The notes under the pieces were generated by a model. That model saw only the letters and a list, made by a program, of their open reading frames with translations, made no database searches and was not told the DNA's origin. Positions 1 to 8,359 of a stretch of DNA of 64,000 nucleotides are shown here, one piece after another. This DNA comes from Treponema sp. GTDB lineage: Bacteria > Spirochaetota > Spirochaetia > Treponematales > Treponemataceae. Position 1 is the stretch's first letter. Each line of letters starts with the position of its first letter. The stretch is taken from positions 11,691 through 75,690 of the forward strand of contig JAGCTZ010000120.1 in the NCBI GenBank assembly GCA_017963165.1. Direction: 5' to 3'. A program made the position numbers and the translations under genes.

Positions 1-449
1 CCTACTGCAATTACAAGCTGGTTTACTTCAAAAACAGCAGTCCAATCAACATAAAAAAGTGCACCAAAAAAATGAAACGGATCAGGTTCAATAAGAATAA
101 GTTTTTTTACCGGGCAGTCTTCTTTTTCAGCATTTATCATTTTTGCTAATGCACAAAACTGCCAGCCAAGTCCCGCCCCCATAAAAATGACAGTTTCTTT
201 ATTTTTTGAAGCAAGCTGGCTGGCGGTACTCATTGCTTCTCGTTCCGGATTATAGGAAGAATGCAAAAGCATATTATCTATCTGTGCTGTAAGGCTTCCG
301 TTTTTCGCAGGTATTATTTTCCAGAAAGAAAAAAAGTCTTTTTTATCACCAAAAGTATTAATATCTTCTATTATATTATGATAAAAATTGGCGAGCGCGG
401 GAAAACGAGATTTAAAGGCCTGTATGTTTTTATTCCAGATAGAGTTCAA
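1..449 (-). CDS. Maf/DUF115-like protein, N-terminal part (runs off the left edge)
   Basis: The minus-strand frame is open from a TTG at 449 to the window edge, giving about 149 residues. It begins MNSIWNKNIQAFKSRFPALA, the tryptophan/asparagine and 'RFP-LA' opening typical of motility-associated-factor (Maf, DUF115/MptE-like) proteins. A Rossmann-like glycine loop (FMGAGLGWQ) follows, then an acidic strand end (LIEPDPF) like a nucleotide-binding fold. Maf proteins are associated with sugar modification of flagellins; that role is family knowledge, not visible here. I chose the TTG because a stop lies directly upstream in frame and a GGAG sits 10 bases before it. The start overlaps the 3' end of the upstream ftsI-like gene by 20 bases, which suggests translational coupling. 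The family call is moderate because only the N-terminal third is present. Confidence 0.55.
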   Translation of the reverse strand, partial: MNSIWNKNIQAFKSRFPALANFYHNIIEDINTFGDKKDFFSFWKIIPAKNGSLTAQIDNMLLHSSYNPEREAMSTASQLASKNKETVIFMGAGLGWQFCALAKMINAEKEDCPVKKLILIEPDPFHFFGALFYVDWTAVFEVNQLVIAV

Positions 450-2295
450 TTATCATATTCTCCGTGAGTGGAGTTCCCGGCTCAGGATTCTGACTTGTTA
501 CCCAGCCGCTTCCATTAATATTAAGCTTGCCTTTTGACTGCTCCATAAGTGGCAGCAAATCCTTTTTAGAAAGACCGGTAAAATCAGGAGTAAGCTCTCC
601 CAAGGTAATACTCTGTGTTGTAGGAATTGTTATTACACCATTATGTTCAACAGAAGAAGCCTTTCCTCTGCTCATACCCATATAATCAATAATTGTATCT
701 GCCGCTTCTGCAATAACAGGGGCAACAATTCGTCCACCGTAAGTTTCACCCTTTGCTTTTTCGACTACTATGTAAAGAACAATTTCCGGTTCATCAACAG
801 GGAAAATTGCAAGACAGCTTGAAAGGAAGTCTGTTTCACTGTAACCACCGTTTACTTTATCTGCCATCTGAGCAGTTCCTGTTTTTACACCAATAGGAAC
901 GTCACCAATATTGGCACGGGCACCGGTTCCTGTTGTTGCAGTAGTTTCCATACAGCTTAAAACATATTCGGCAGTAGTTTCTTTAAATACTCTGTCTTTG
1001 TATTCCGGCTGATGTTCATAAAGGACAGTGCCTTCTTTGTCAGTAATTTTATGGATGACAGAAAGCTTTACCGGAATTCCACCGTTTGCTATTGCAGTTG
1101 CAGCCTGAATCATTTGAAGGGCAGAAACACTTATTTCCTGTCCGATTGCAATTGTAGGCTTAGAGCGCGCAGACCAGGTTTTGCTGTCGGGATCCTTTAC
1201 AACACCTGTTGTTTCTCCTGAAAGCTCGATTCCTGTACGCTGTCCAAAACCAAGCTGACGGATTCTGCCAATAAAAGTGTCTTCATTAATTCTGTCACTA
1301 ATCTGACCAAGAACATCGTTACAAGAATATTTAAGTGCTTCCCGTGGTGTAAGCCAGCCATGATTTTCAAGACATTTGATTTTTATAGTTTCGCCACCCG
1401 GAATTTTATGTTCATAAACTCCGTCACATAAAAAGCTGTCATTAGGATTGATTTTTCCTTCATCAAAAACAATTCCAAGAGTAAAGATTTTAAATACAGA
1501 ACCAGGCTCATAAGCATCGTTTGCAGGCTTATTAACTTTTTCTGCAGAAGGAGCGCTTCCATATTCATTAAGATTTGCTGCAGGAAGACTTATATATGTA
1601 AGAATTTCACCTGTTTTAGAATCAGCCGCAAGCAGCATCATACTTTCGGCCTGTGTATTTTCCATTGTTTTATAAGCAATCTGCTCAAGCTTATACTGAA
1701 GGTTTGCATCTATACTAAGATAAATATTTTTCCCCTGTTCAGGAGTTTCAAGTGATTTATCAATTTCGGGACTAAGGATTCCCTGCTGTGAAAATTCAAT
1801 TCCCGCAAGACCAAAGCCTTCATCACCCATATAACCGATTAATTGAGAGGCGAGGGCGCCATTAGGATAAACGCGGCCAGGAAGCTTTTCGTAATTAACA
1901 TAGTTATAACCACATTCCTTTGTCTTTATGCTTATATCCTCATATTCAGCCTGTGTAGCTTTTTTCTTAAGAATTACATAATCCCTGCGATTATCAATTT
2001 TGGCAAAAAGCTCTTCCTCTGAAAGACCAAGTACTGCAGCCATATTTTTGCTGAATAATTGAGTGTTTTTAATATCCTTTGTACTTACACCAATTCTATA
2101 GAAGTTTGTTTGAACTGCAAGCGGAAAACCCGAACGGTCAACAATTGAGCCACGTTCAATTTCAGGAACATTCTGCGCTTTTGGAGCAACTGGCTGCAAT
2201 GCAAGACGAAGATAAGCAGCAAGAATAGCAATGATTAAAATACCTGCAAAAGCGAAAAAAAAGATAAGCCTTTTTGTCTTAAAAAATGAATTCAA
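430..2295 (-). CDS. ftsI: Penicillin-binding protein 2 / FtsI-type peptidoglycan transpeptidase with C-terminal PASTA domain
   Basis: A 621-residue class B penicillin-binding protein that cross-links septal or cell-wall peptidoglycan in the periplasm. One N-terminal membrane anchor (about residues 9-30) is followed by the pedestal region opening with ERGSIVDRSG (about 47-56). The transpeptidase domain carries the three active-site motifs in order: SVFK with nucleophile S266, SCN at 324-326 and KTG at 471-473. Residues from about 560 to the end resemble one PASTA repeat, ending in the 'NPEPGTPL' turn typical of that domain. FtsI (SpoVD/PBP2x) with a PASTA tail is common in Gram-positives and some spirochaetes; PbpA/PBP2 is the alternative name. 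The gene diverges from the M23 peptidase gene across about 100 bases and is followed, with overlap, by the Maf-like gene. Confidence 0.9.
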   Translation of the reverse strand: MNSFFKTKRLIFFFAFAGILIIAILAAYLRLALQPVAPKAQNVPEIERGSIVDRSGFPLAVQTNFYRIGVSTKDIKNTQLFSKNMAAVLGLSEEELFAKIDNRRDYVILKKKATQAEYEDISIKTKECGYNYVNYEKLPGRVYPNGALASQLIGYMGDEGFGLAGIEFSQQGILSPEIDKSLETPEQGKNIYLSIDANLQYKLEQIAYKTMENTQAESMMLLAADSKTGEILTYISLPAANLNEYGSAPSAEKVNKPANDAYEPGSVFKIFTLGIVFDEGKINPNDSFLCDGVYEHKIPGGETIKIKCLENHGWLTPREALKYSCNDVLGQISDRINEDTFIGRIRQLGFGQRTGIELSGETTGVVKDPDSKTWSARSKPTIAIGQEISVSALQMIQAATAIANGGIPVKLSVIHKITDKEGTVLYEHQPEYKDRVFKETTAEYVLSCMETTATTGTGARANIGDVPIGVKTGTAQMADKVNGGYSETDFLSSCLAIFPVDEPEIVLYIVVEKAKGETYGGRIVAPVIAEAADTIIDYMGMSRGKASSVEHNGVITIPTTQSITLGELTPDFTGLSKKDLLPLMEQSKGKLNINGSGWVTSQNPEPGTPLTENMIIELYLE

Positions 2296-2396
2296 TTTAC
2301 CCCACCCAAAAATGCATCCAAAGTAACAACTGTTGCTCCTGGAAAATACAATTAAATACTTTTAAACTATACTCTTATTTTTACCGATAGACAAGT

Positions 2397-3602
2397 ATGG
2401 AAATAATCAGTTACGTTCAACAGTCGAAAAAAAAGAGTAGTATTGCACTACCAATACGTCATAAAAAGTATAATTCTGTTTCTTATGCGTATACATATCC
2501 ATCAGAACGTCATACTTTCAAGGCAGGAAAAGTCCGCCGTGATTTTACGCTTAAAAACTGTCTTGCTTCTGTGGGGCAGGGGATAAGTGATTTTGGTGAT
2601 AGTATTTCCAGAAATATAAAAGCAATTGTCATAACTTTGTCTGTCATTATTGGTTGTTTTGGAATTGCTTTTGCCGCTTTTTTTGTTGTTAATTACACAC
2701 AAAGTCATACAAAGGCACTTTTAATCAATGCCGAAGATACATTAGATATTGACCAGCTTGATGCACTTATGAAAAGCTTTGCGCTGGAAATTACAGACAA
2801 TATAGATGAAAACGGCATGATAACGGATGCAGAAGGAATTGTTATTGATACAAGTCTTCTTTCGCAGCCGGTTGAATATCAGACTTATACAGTTAAAAGC
2901 GGAGACACAATAAGTGGAATTGCAATTAAATTTGGTCTCAAAAACATTTCAACTCTTATTTCTGTAAATGATATAGGAAATGTTCGTCAGCTTGGAGCAG
3001 GTCAAAAGCTTAAGATTCCTTCGATTGATGGAATTATTTATACAGTAAAAAGCGGTGATACACTTGATGCAATTGCAACTGCAAATAAAATAAAGCTCAA
3101 GAATCTGCTTGATGTTAACGAACTTGATTCAGAAATCCTTACAGTAGGTCAGCAGCTGTTTCTGCCTGGTGTAGGCCTTGATCAAAAAACACTTCAGTCT
3201 CATATGGGTGAACTTTTCATCCTTCCAATCAGCGCAAGCTTCAGATGGTCTTCTCCATACGGCTGGCGTGCAGATCCTTTTACCGGAGTTCAATCTTTCC
3301 ATACAGGAACTGATATGGCTTGTCCGGAAGGAACTCCAATTCTTGCTGCAATGAGCGGAAAAATCTCTGATGTTGGAACAAACCGTACATACGGAAACTA
3401 TATAATCATAAATCATGAAAACGGCTATCAGACTCTGTATGCCCATATGTCTAAAACGATTGCCAAAAAAGGACAGTGGGTAAGTCAGGGTACAAAGATT
3501 GGTCTTGTAGGTTCTACAGGCTATTCAACTGGCCCGCATCTTCATTTTATGGTTTATAAAAATGGAAACAGAATAGATCCGATGACGGTACTTAAAAAAT
3601 AG
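2397..3602 (+). CDS. Membrane-anchored murein endopeptidase-like protein: two LysM domains and M23 peptidase
   Basis: A 401-residue protein that probably hydrolyses or organises peptidoglycan in the periplasm. A basic cytoplasmic N-terminus of about 70 residues precedes one membrane segment (about 75-101). Two LysM peptidoglycan-binding domains follow, each opening with YTVKSGDT (about 162-207 and 216-262). The C-terminal lysostaphin-like M23 domain keeps the metal ligands: HTGTD near 302-306 and the HLH motif at 381-383. An intact zinc site suggests a real endopeptidase rather than an EnvC/NlpD-type activator. It starts an apparent three-gene operon; the next gene begins within a few bases of its stop codon. 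No good Shine-Dalgarno precedes ATG 2397; a weak -10-like GATAGA ends 5 bases before it. Confidence 0.88.
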   Translation: MEIISYVQQSKKKSSIALPIRHKKYNSVSYAYTYPSERHTFKAGKVRRDFTLKNCLASVGQGISDFGDSISRNIKAIVITLSVIIGCFGIAFAAFFVVNYTQSHTKALLINAEDTLDIDQLDALMKSFALEITDNIDENGMITDAEGIVIDTSLLSQPVEYQTYTVKSGDTISGIAIKFGLKNISTLISVNDIGNVRQLGAGQKLKIPSIDGIIYTVKSGDTLDAIATANKIKLKNLLDVNELDSEILTVGQQLFLPGVGLDQKTLQSHMGELFILPISASFRWSSPYGWRADPFTGVQSFHTGTDMACPEGTPILAAMSGKISDVGTNRTYGNYIIINHENGYQTLYAHMSKTIAKKGQWVSQGTKIGLVGSTGYSTGPHLHFMVYKNGNRIDPMTVLKK

Positions 3603-3611
3603 GTGAAAAAA

Positions 3612-3854
3612 ATGTATGATATCTGTGTATGCAAAGGGTGCGGTCGTACCCTTGATAAGAAATTTTTATATTGTCCATGGTGTGGTTATTCCAGAGTTTC
3701 GCATGATGAAGAATCTCTGGACGTTCTTTTTAACCAGTTTGAAGAAAATAGAAAGGACGTAAGACGAAAACAACTGCACGAAATGGAGCGCCAGCTGGAA
3801 GATCTTGAACAGGAGCTTTCGGTATTGGTTTTAAGTGCGGAGATGCATAAATGA
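3612..3854 (+). CDS. Small zinc-ribbon protein with coiled-coil tail
   Basis: An 80-residue cytoplasmic protein of unknown role. Two CxxC pairs (CKGCG near residue 7 and CPWCG near 25) form a treble-clef or rubredoxin-like zinc ribbon. A charged segment from about 45 onward (ENRKDVRRKQ, MERQLEDLEQEL) should form a coiled coil. GTG 3603 could extend it by three residues, but AGGTG lies at the right distance for ATG 3612, so I use the latter. Its TGA overlaps the ATG of the following gene (ATGA), implying translational coupling in the M23-zinc-ribbon-deacetylase-fold operon. I do not recognise a named family. Confidence 0.72.
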   Translation: MYDICVCKGCGRTLDKKFLYCPWCGYSRVSHDEESLDVLFNQFEENRKDVRRKQLHEMERQLEDLEQELSVLVLSAEMHK

Positions 3855-6043
3855 AAAAATATCTGATTGCTGCTGTATTATTACTGGGGCTCGCATTGCC
3901 ATTAGCGGCAAAAATTTCGTTCGGTTCGTATGACATCAATTCAAATGATGAAGTTCTTTTTGCTCTCAAACAGAATATGCCGGGAACAAGCTCGTACAGC
4001 TCTTTGTTTTATTCAAAGCTTGTAGACGGCGAAAGTGAAAATACTCCGGAGCTTATTACCTGTTATCCGGAACAGATGGAGCTTCTGGAAGATGGAACAG
4101 TACTTCAGATTCGAAACCGCTACGGTACAGGAAGATACAACACAAAAACAGATACTTTTGGCTGGGTAGAAAAAACAGAAGGAATCCCTGTAAATTCTCT
4201 GCCTGTTTCTCCATATTCAATTAGTGCCGATGGAAAATGGCTTGTTAAAATAGAAAAATATTCGCTGTCTACAGGCTCTCTTGTAATTCAGAATATTCAG
4301 TCTGGAAAAACAGCAGTTCTTTGCGAAACAGTTCGTCAGAGTTATAAGAGCCTTCCTGTAAAATGGGCTCCAGACAGTTCAATCCTTATTTATGAAAAAG
4401 AAGGTTCCCTTTATTTTTGTAATCCAGATGCAGTTTTGCGTAATGTAGAAATGGACGAAAAGTACCGTAAAATCGGTCGTGGAACAATAAATGCTGTAAA
4501 CTGGTGTTCAGAAAAATCACTTATTTATATAGATGATTATCTTGTTTATCAGATTAATGCAAAGGAGCTTTATACTCTTGGACTTTATTCTGGAGTAATT
4601 GGACAGGGAAAAGCAATTGGTAGACTTCCTGCACAGTTTAATTCTGCTTCTGATAAATTTAGCGTAAACAGTTCAGGAAAATCTTTTGTTTTGATTCAGA
4701 ATAACAGACTTTTTACATATCTTAAAATTCAAAATCAGCAGCATTCGTGTGATTATCTTGATGTAATTTATTCACGTCCTTATACAGATTCTTCTGCATC
4801 GCTTATTGACTGCTTTGTTTTCTGGGATTCTTCGGATCAGCCTGTATTATGGCTCGAAAAACTTCCTTATGACGGCAGCAAAGAAAAGGGCTCTGTATAT
4901 AAGCTTGGCGCAAAAACTGTTCAGGTGCTGGAAATTGAAGATTCTGGAAAACCATTTATTTCTCCAGATAAGACAAAGGTTGCTTTTTATGCAGGTGCCG
5001 CAATTTACGTTTATGATATAAATAACTGGCAGAGAGTAGCCGAGCTTCTTGGTGAAAAAATTGCTTCTGCAATCTGGGTAAACAGAAATGTTATTTATGT
5101 TGGCGGCGAAAAATCAATCCGCAAATGGAATCTTCTTTCTAATACAAACGAAGTAATTATGCTTTCGTCTGCCTCTGCCGGCTATTGGGAAGGACTTGAT
5201 GGAACTATTGTAGCCGATACAGGCTCTCAGATTTACTATAAATTCAATTCAGAAAAACGAACCTGGAAGCGTACATCTGTAGCTAATGCAAAGGCACAAA
5301 GTCAGAATGGACGTTATCGTCTTTTTACAGGAACAACTTCTAACAGTCAGTATGAAAATGCACTTTTTGTAAGAACTCTTAGTAAGAAAGCTGTTACAAA
5401 ACCATTATACAAACAGAGCGCAGAAAAAACTGAAGAAGCTAAAAAGGTTGCCCTTATTTTTGATGCTTATGACAATGCCGATGGGCTTTCTGAGATTCTT
5501 TCTGTGCTTACAAAATACAACGTTCCTGCAACCTTCTTTCTTAATGGTGAATTTATCCGTCGTTATCCTGCAGAAACAAAACAGATTGTTCTTAATGGTC
5601 ATCAAGCCGCTTCTATGTTTTTCTCTCAGACTGATCTTGTAAATAATCCTTTTGTTGTTGATGAAGAATTTATCCGCCGTGGACTTGCCCGCAACGAAGA
5701 TGAATTTTACACCTGCACAGGACAAGAGCTTTCTCTTTACTGGCATGGTCCATATTATTCTGTAAATAACGACATTATAAAATACAGCGCAAATGCCGGT
5801 TATACTACCGTAGTTTCCTACAGCCGCCTTAATGATTCCGAACTTCTTGATAAAGACGTAAAGCCTGAACAGATTATCCAGGATTACTGCAACACTCTTT
5901 CCAAAATTGGCGGTGGAGTAGCCCCTGTTTCTGTAGGTTTTGCACAAGGTTCACGCACAGAACCTCTATATAATTATCTTGATTTACTTATTTGCGCATT
6001 ATTGGATAGCGGATTTGAATTTGTGAATATTCAAGAATTATAG
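3851..6043 (+). CDS. Exported beta-propeller-like protein with C-terminal degenerate polysaccharide-deacetylase (NodB) fold
   Basis: A 730-residue secreted protein. A cleavable signal peptide (about 1-20, ending PLAAK) is followed by about 500 residues of repeated beta-strand blocks reminiscent of TolB/WD-type propellers ('ISADGKWLV', 'VKWAPDSSILIY', 'FISPDKTKVAFY'). From about residue 530 the sequence follows the NodB homology domain: ALIFDAYDN, then VPATFFLNG, then a GH-containing helix. The catalytic and metal positions look lost. The TFDDG motif reads IFDAYD, the H-x-x-x-H zinc pair reads 'SMFFSQTD', and the R-x-P motif reads 'YWHGPYYS'. The fold therefore looks retained while deacetylase activity is doubtful. 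It may bind glycan or peptidoglycan in support of the co-transcribed M23 peptidase (inference). Confidence 0.7.
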   Translation: MKKYLIAAVLLLGLALPLAAKISFGSYDINSNDEVLFALKQNMPGTSSYSSLFYSKLVDGESENTPELITCYPEQMELLEDGTVLQIRNRYGTGRYNTKTDTFGWVEKTEGIPVNSLPVSPYSISADGKWLVKIEKYSLSTGSLVIQNIQSGKTAVLCETVRQSYKSLPVKWAPDSSILIYEKEGSLYFCNPDAVLRNVEMDEKYRKIGRGTINAVNWCSEKSLIYIDDYLVYQINAKELYTLGLYSGVIGQGKAIGRLPAQFNSASDKFSVNSSGKSFVLIQNNRLFTYLKIQNQQHSCDYLDVIYSRPYTDSSASLIDCFVFWDSSDQPVLWLEKLPYDGSKEKGSVYKLGAKTVQVLEIEDSGKPFISPDKTKVAFYAGAAIYVYDINNWQRVAELLGEKIASAIWVNRNVIYVGGEKSIRKWNLLSNTNEVIMLSSASAGYWEGLDGTIVADTGSQIYYKFNSEKRTWKRTSVANAKAQSQNGRYRLFTGTTSNSQYENALFVRTLSKKAVTKPLYKQSAEKTEEAKKVALIFDAYDNADGLSEILSVLTKYNVPATFFLNGEFIRRYPAETKQIVLNGHQAASMFFSQTDLVNNPFVVDEEFIRRGLARNEDEFYTCTGQELSLYWHGPYYSVNNDIIKYSANAGYTTVVSYSRLNDSELLDKDVKPEQIIQDYCNTLSKIGGGVAPVSVGFAQGSRTEPLYNYLDLLICALLDSGFEFVNIQEL

Positions 6044-6086
6044 GGTAAATCTAGAGATAAAAAAAAATAGAAACTCTAAAAAAATG

Positions 6087-6210
6087 CGGAGCGGGGTTCT
6101 GACTTTGCGGAGCGTTGAACGCAGGAAGTGCAGGGCTGCCGCAGGCAGGCCTGCACTTCGGAATAATTTCCTATCCGCGTTCTCGGCGGAGTCAAAGGCA
6201 GAAACCCGCG
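6087..6210. repeat. GC-rich palindromic intergenic element
   Basis: This stretch is far more GC-rich than its surroundings and holds nested inverted repeats. The inner hairpin is nearly perfect: 6125-6134 pairs with 6150-6159, and CTGCC/GGCAG extend the stem towards a three-base loop. The outer arms (about 6087-6120 and 6172-6210) are imperfect complements sharing CTTTG and GAACGC blocks. A 62-codon open frame over it has no recognisable protein features and is probably fortuitous. It lies between the deacetylase-fold gene and fusA. It may be a mobile palindromic repeat or a terminator-like structure, although no T-tract follows. Confidence 0.65.
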
Positions 6211-6244
6211 GGAGCATTTTTTCCTTATTGATTCAATTCTTATA

Positions 6245-6273
6245 TTTTCAAATATTCATTTTTAGATTATAAT
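6245..6273 (+). promoter_or_regulatory. Probable promoter for the fusA operon
   Basis: TTTTCA (6245-6250) and a perfect TATAAT (6268-6273) are separated by 17 bases, 34 bases before ATG 6308. AAGGG, a reasonable ribosome-binding site, lies between them and the start. Confidence 0.5.
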
Positions 6274-6307
6274 TATTTTATATTATTAAATTATAAGGGT
6301 ATTTTTT

Positions 6308-8359
6308 ATGTCTCTAGACAAAATGCGAAACATCGGTATTATGGCGCATATCGATGCTGGAAAAACAACAACTACAGAAAGAATCTTATATTATACAGGA
6401 AAAATTCATAAAATCGGCGAAATTGATGATGGTCAGGCTACTATGGACTGGATGCAGCAGGAGCAGGAACGAGGAATTACTATCTGTTCTGCCGCAACAA
6501 CAACTTACTGGCGCGATCATCAGATAAATATTATTGATACACCGGGACACGTAGACTTTACTGCAGAAGTTGAACGTTCTCTCCGTGTTCTTGATGGAGC
6601 TGTTGCAGTTATCTGTGCAGTAGACGGAGTTCAGCCACAGACAGAAACTGTATGGAAGCAGGCCGATGAATTTTCAGTTCCTCGTCTATGTTTTATGAAT
6701 AAAATGGACCGAATTGGTGCAGACTTTTTTGGTTCTATGGATGACGTTGCCCAGAAGTTTGGTGTAGAAACTCTTGCACTTCAAATTCCAATTGGCGAAG
6801 GTCCTGATTTTGAAGGCGTAATTGACCTTTTAAATATGAAAGAGCTCCGCTGGTCTGCAGAAGATGAAGGCGAAACAATTACTCAAAGCGAAATTGATCC
6901 ATCACGTTTAGATAAAGCAAACGAATGGCGCGAAAAGCTTGTAGAAACTGTTGCCGGAGCAGATGATGCTCTTATGGAGCTTTATCTTGACGGAAAAGAA
7001 ATTACAACAGAACAGCTTAAGGCTGCAATCCGTAAGGGTACAATCAGCCGCTCTTATGTTCCATTTGTAATGGGAAGTGCCCGCCACAATCAGGGAGTGC
7101 AGCCTCTTATAGATGCAATCGTAGATTACCTGCCTTGTCCAACAGATGTTCCACATGCAAAGGGACTTAAAATAAAAAAGGACCAGCAGGAAGAAATTGA
7201 AATTCCATGCGACCCGACAAAAATGCCGTTGGGACTTGTTTTCAAAATTCAGTATGACCGCGAAATGGGACCTCTGTGTTACGTAAGAATGTACTCGGGT
7301 AAGATTCCAAACGGAACTCAAATCTATAATATTAATAAGAAAAAACGCGAGCGTGTAAATAGAATTCTTCGTATGCACGCAGATAAATCAGAACCAATTG
7401 ACAGCCTTTCAGCCGGAGACATTGCAGTTTTCATCGGCTTAAAGTTTGCTCAGACTGGTGATACAGTCGGAACAGAAGCTTTTAATGTCCTTCTCGAACA
7501 GCCTGTTTTCCCACAGCCGGTTATTTCTGTTGCCCTTGAGCCGGAAAGCATGAGCGAAAAAGACAAGATGAATGAAACTCTAAAAATCCTTAGTCAGGAA
7601 GATCCGACCTTTACTTCTCACGAAGATGCAGAAACAGGTCAGCTTATCATAAGCGGAATGGGCGAGCTTCATCTTGATGTTCTTGTAACACGTATGCGCG
7701 ATGATTTTGGCGTAAAATGTAATGTTGGTGCACCTCAGGTTACATATCGTGAATCTGTAAGTGGAACTGGCGAAGCAACAGAAGAATACAGCCGTGTTCT
7801 TGCAGGAAAAGAAAATACAGCCGGCCTTACAATTACAGTAGAAAAGCGTGAAAAGGGTACAGGCAACTCCTTTGAAATTACCTGCCGTCATGCAGAGCTT
7901 CCTGATGAAATTGTTACAGCAATTGCAGAAGGCTTTAAGAACGCTCTTGATTCAGGTATAAACTATGGTTATCCATGTACAGAAGTTGGTGTAAAGGTAA
8001 CTAATATTGTTTACAATGAATTAACTTCAACACCATTTGCTTTTGAAGCATGTGCTGCACAGGTTTTTGACAAGGCTTGTAATGCAGCCGGACCAGAAAT
8101 CTTAGAGCCTGTAATGAATGTAGATATTTCCTGCCCTAAGGAATTTGTTGGACCAGCTTCAAGCCAGCTTAGTCAGCGTGGTGGAAGCATCATGGGACAG
8201 GATTCAAAGCCAACAGGTGATGTGATTCACGCACAGGCACCTATGGCAAATATGTTTGGATTTACAACAAACTTGCGTTCCGCCACACAAGGCCGCGCAA
8301 GCTTTAGTATGGAGTTTAGCCACTTCCAGGTTAAGGTTGGTGGATTAGGAGGATATTAA
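6308..8359 (+). CDS. fusA: Translation elongation factor G
   Basis: EF-G, the GTPase that drives ribosomal translocation. The 683 residues are close to the usual 690-700. GTP-binding motifs are intact: P-loop AHIDAGKT at 13-20, switch I region QERGITI, DTPGHVDF near 77, and NKMD near 131. Domains II to V follow, with the domain IV stretch rich in conserved glycines ending FSHFQVKVGGLGGY. Many spirochaetes carry two EF-G paralogues that split translocation and recycling; I cannot say from this copy alone which it is. The stop codon shares a base with the ATG of the next gene, so the membrane-stress-like genes downstream are probably co-translated. Confidence 0.95.
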   Translation: MSLDKMRNIGIMAHIDAGKTTTTERILYYTGKIHKIGEIDDGQATMDWMQQEQERGITICSAATTTYWRDHQINIIDTPGHVDFTAEVERSLRVLDGAVAVICAVDGVQPQTETVWKQADEFSVPRLCFMNKMDRIGADFFGSMDDVAQKFGVETLALQIPIGEGPDFEGVIDLLNMKELRWSAEDEGETITQSEIDPSRLDKANEWREKLVETVAGADDALMELYLDGKEITTEQLKAAIRKGTISRSYVPFVMGSARHNQGVQPLIDAIVDYLPCPTDVPHAKGLKIKKDQQEEIEIPCDPTKMPLGLVFKIQYDREMGPLCYVRMYSGKIPNGTQIYNINKKKRERVNRILRMHADKSEPIDSLSAGDIAVFIGLKFAQTGDTVGTEAFNVLLEQPVFPQPVISVALEPESMSEKDKMNETLKILSQEDPTFTSHEDAETGQLIISGMGELHLDVLVTRMRDDFGVKCNVGAPQVTYRESVSGTGEATEEYSRVLAGKENTAGLTITVEKREKGTGNSFEITCRHAELPDEIVTAIAEGFKNALDSGINYGYPCTEVGVKVTNIVYNELTSTPFAFEACAAQVFDKACNAAGPEILEPVMNVDISCPKEFVGPASSQLSQRGGSIMGQDSKPTGDVIHAQAPMANMFGFTTNLRSATQGRASFSMEFSHFQVKVGGLGGY

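Noticed and set aside
5405..5947. A 180-codon minus-strand open frame
   Set aside because: It is antisense to the deacetylase-fold gene, without a start signal or recognisable domain.
6084..6272. A 62-codon plus-strand open frame
   Set aside because: It translates the GC-rich palindromic element, has no ribosome-binding site and shows no protein-like pattern.
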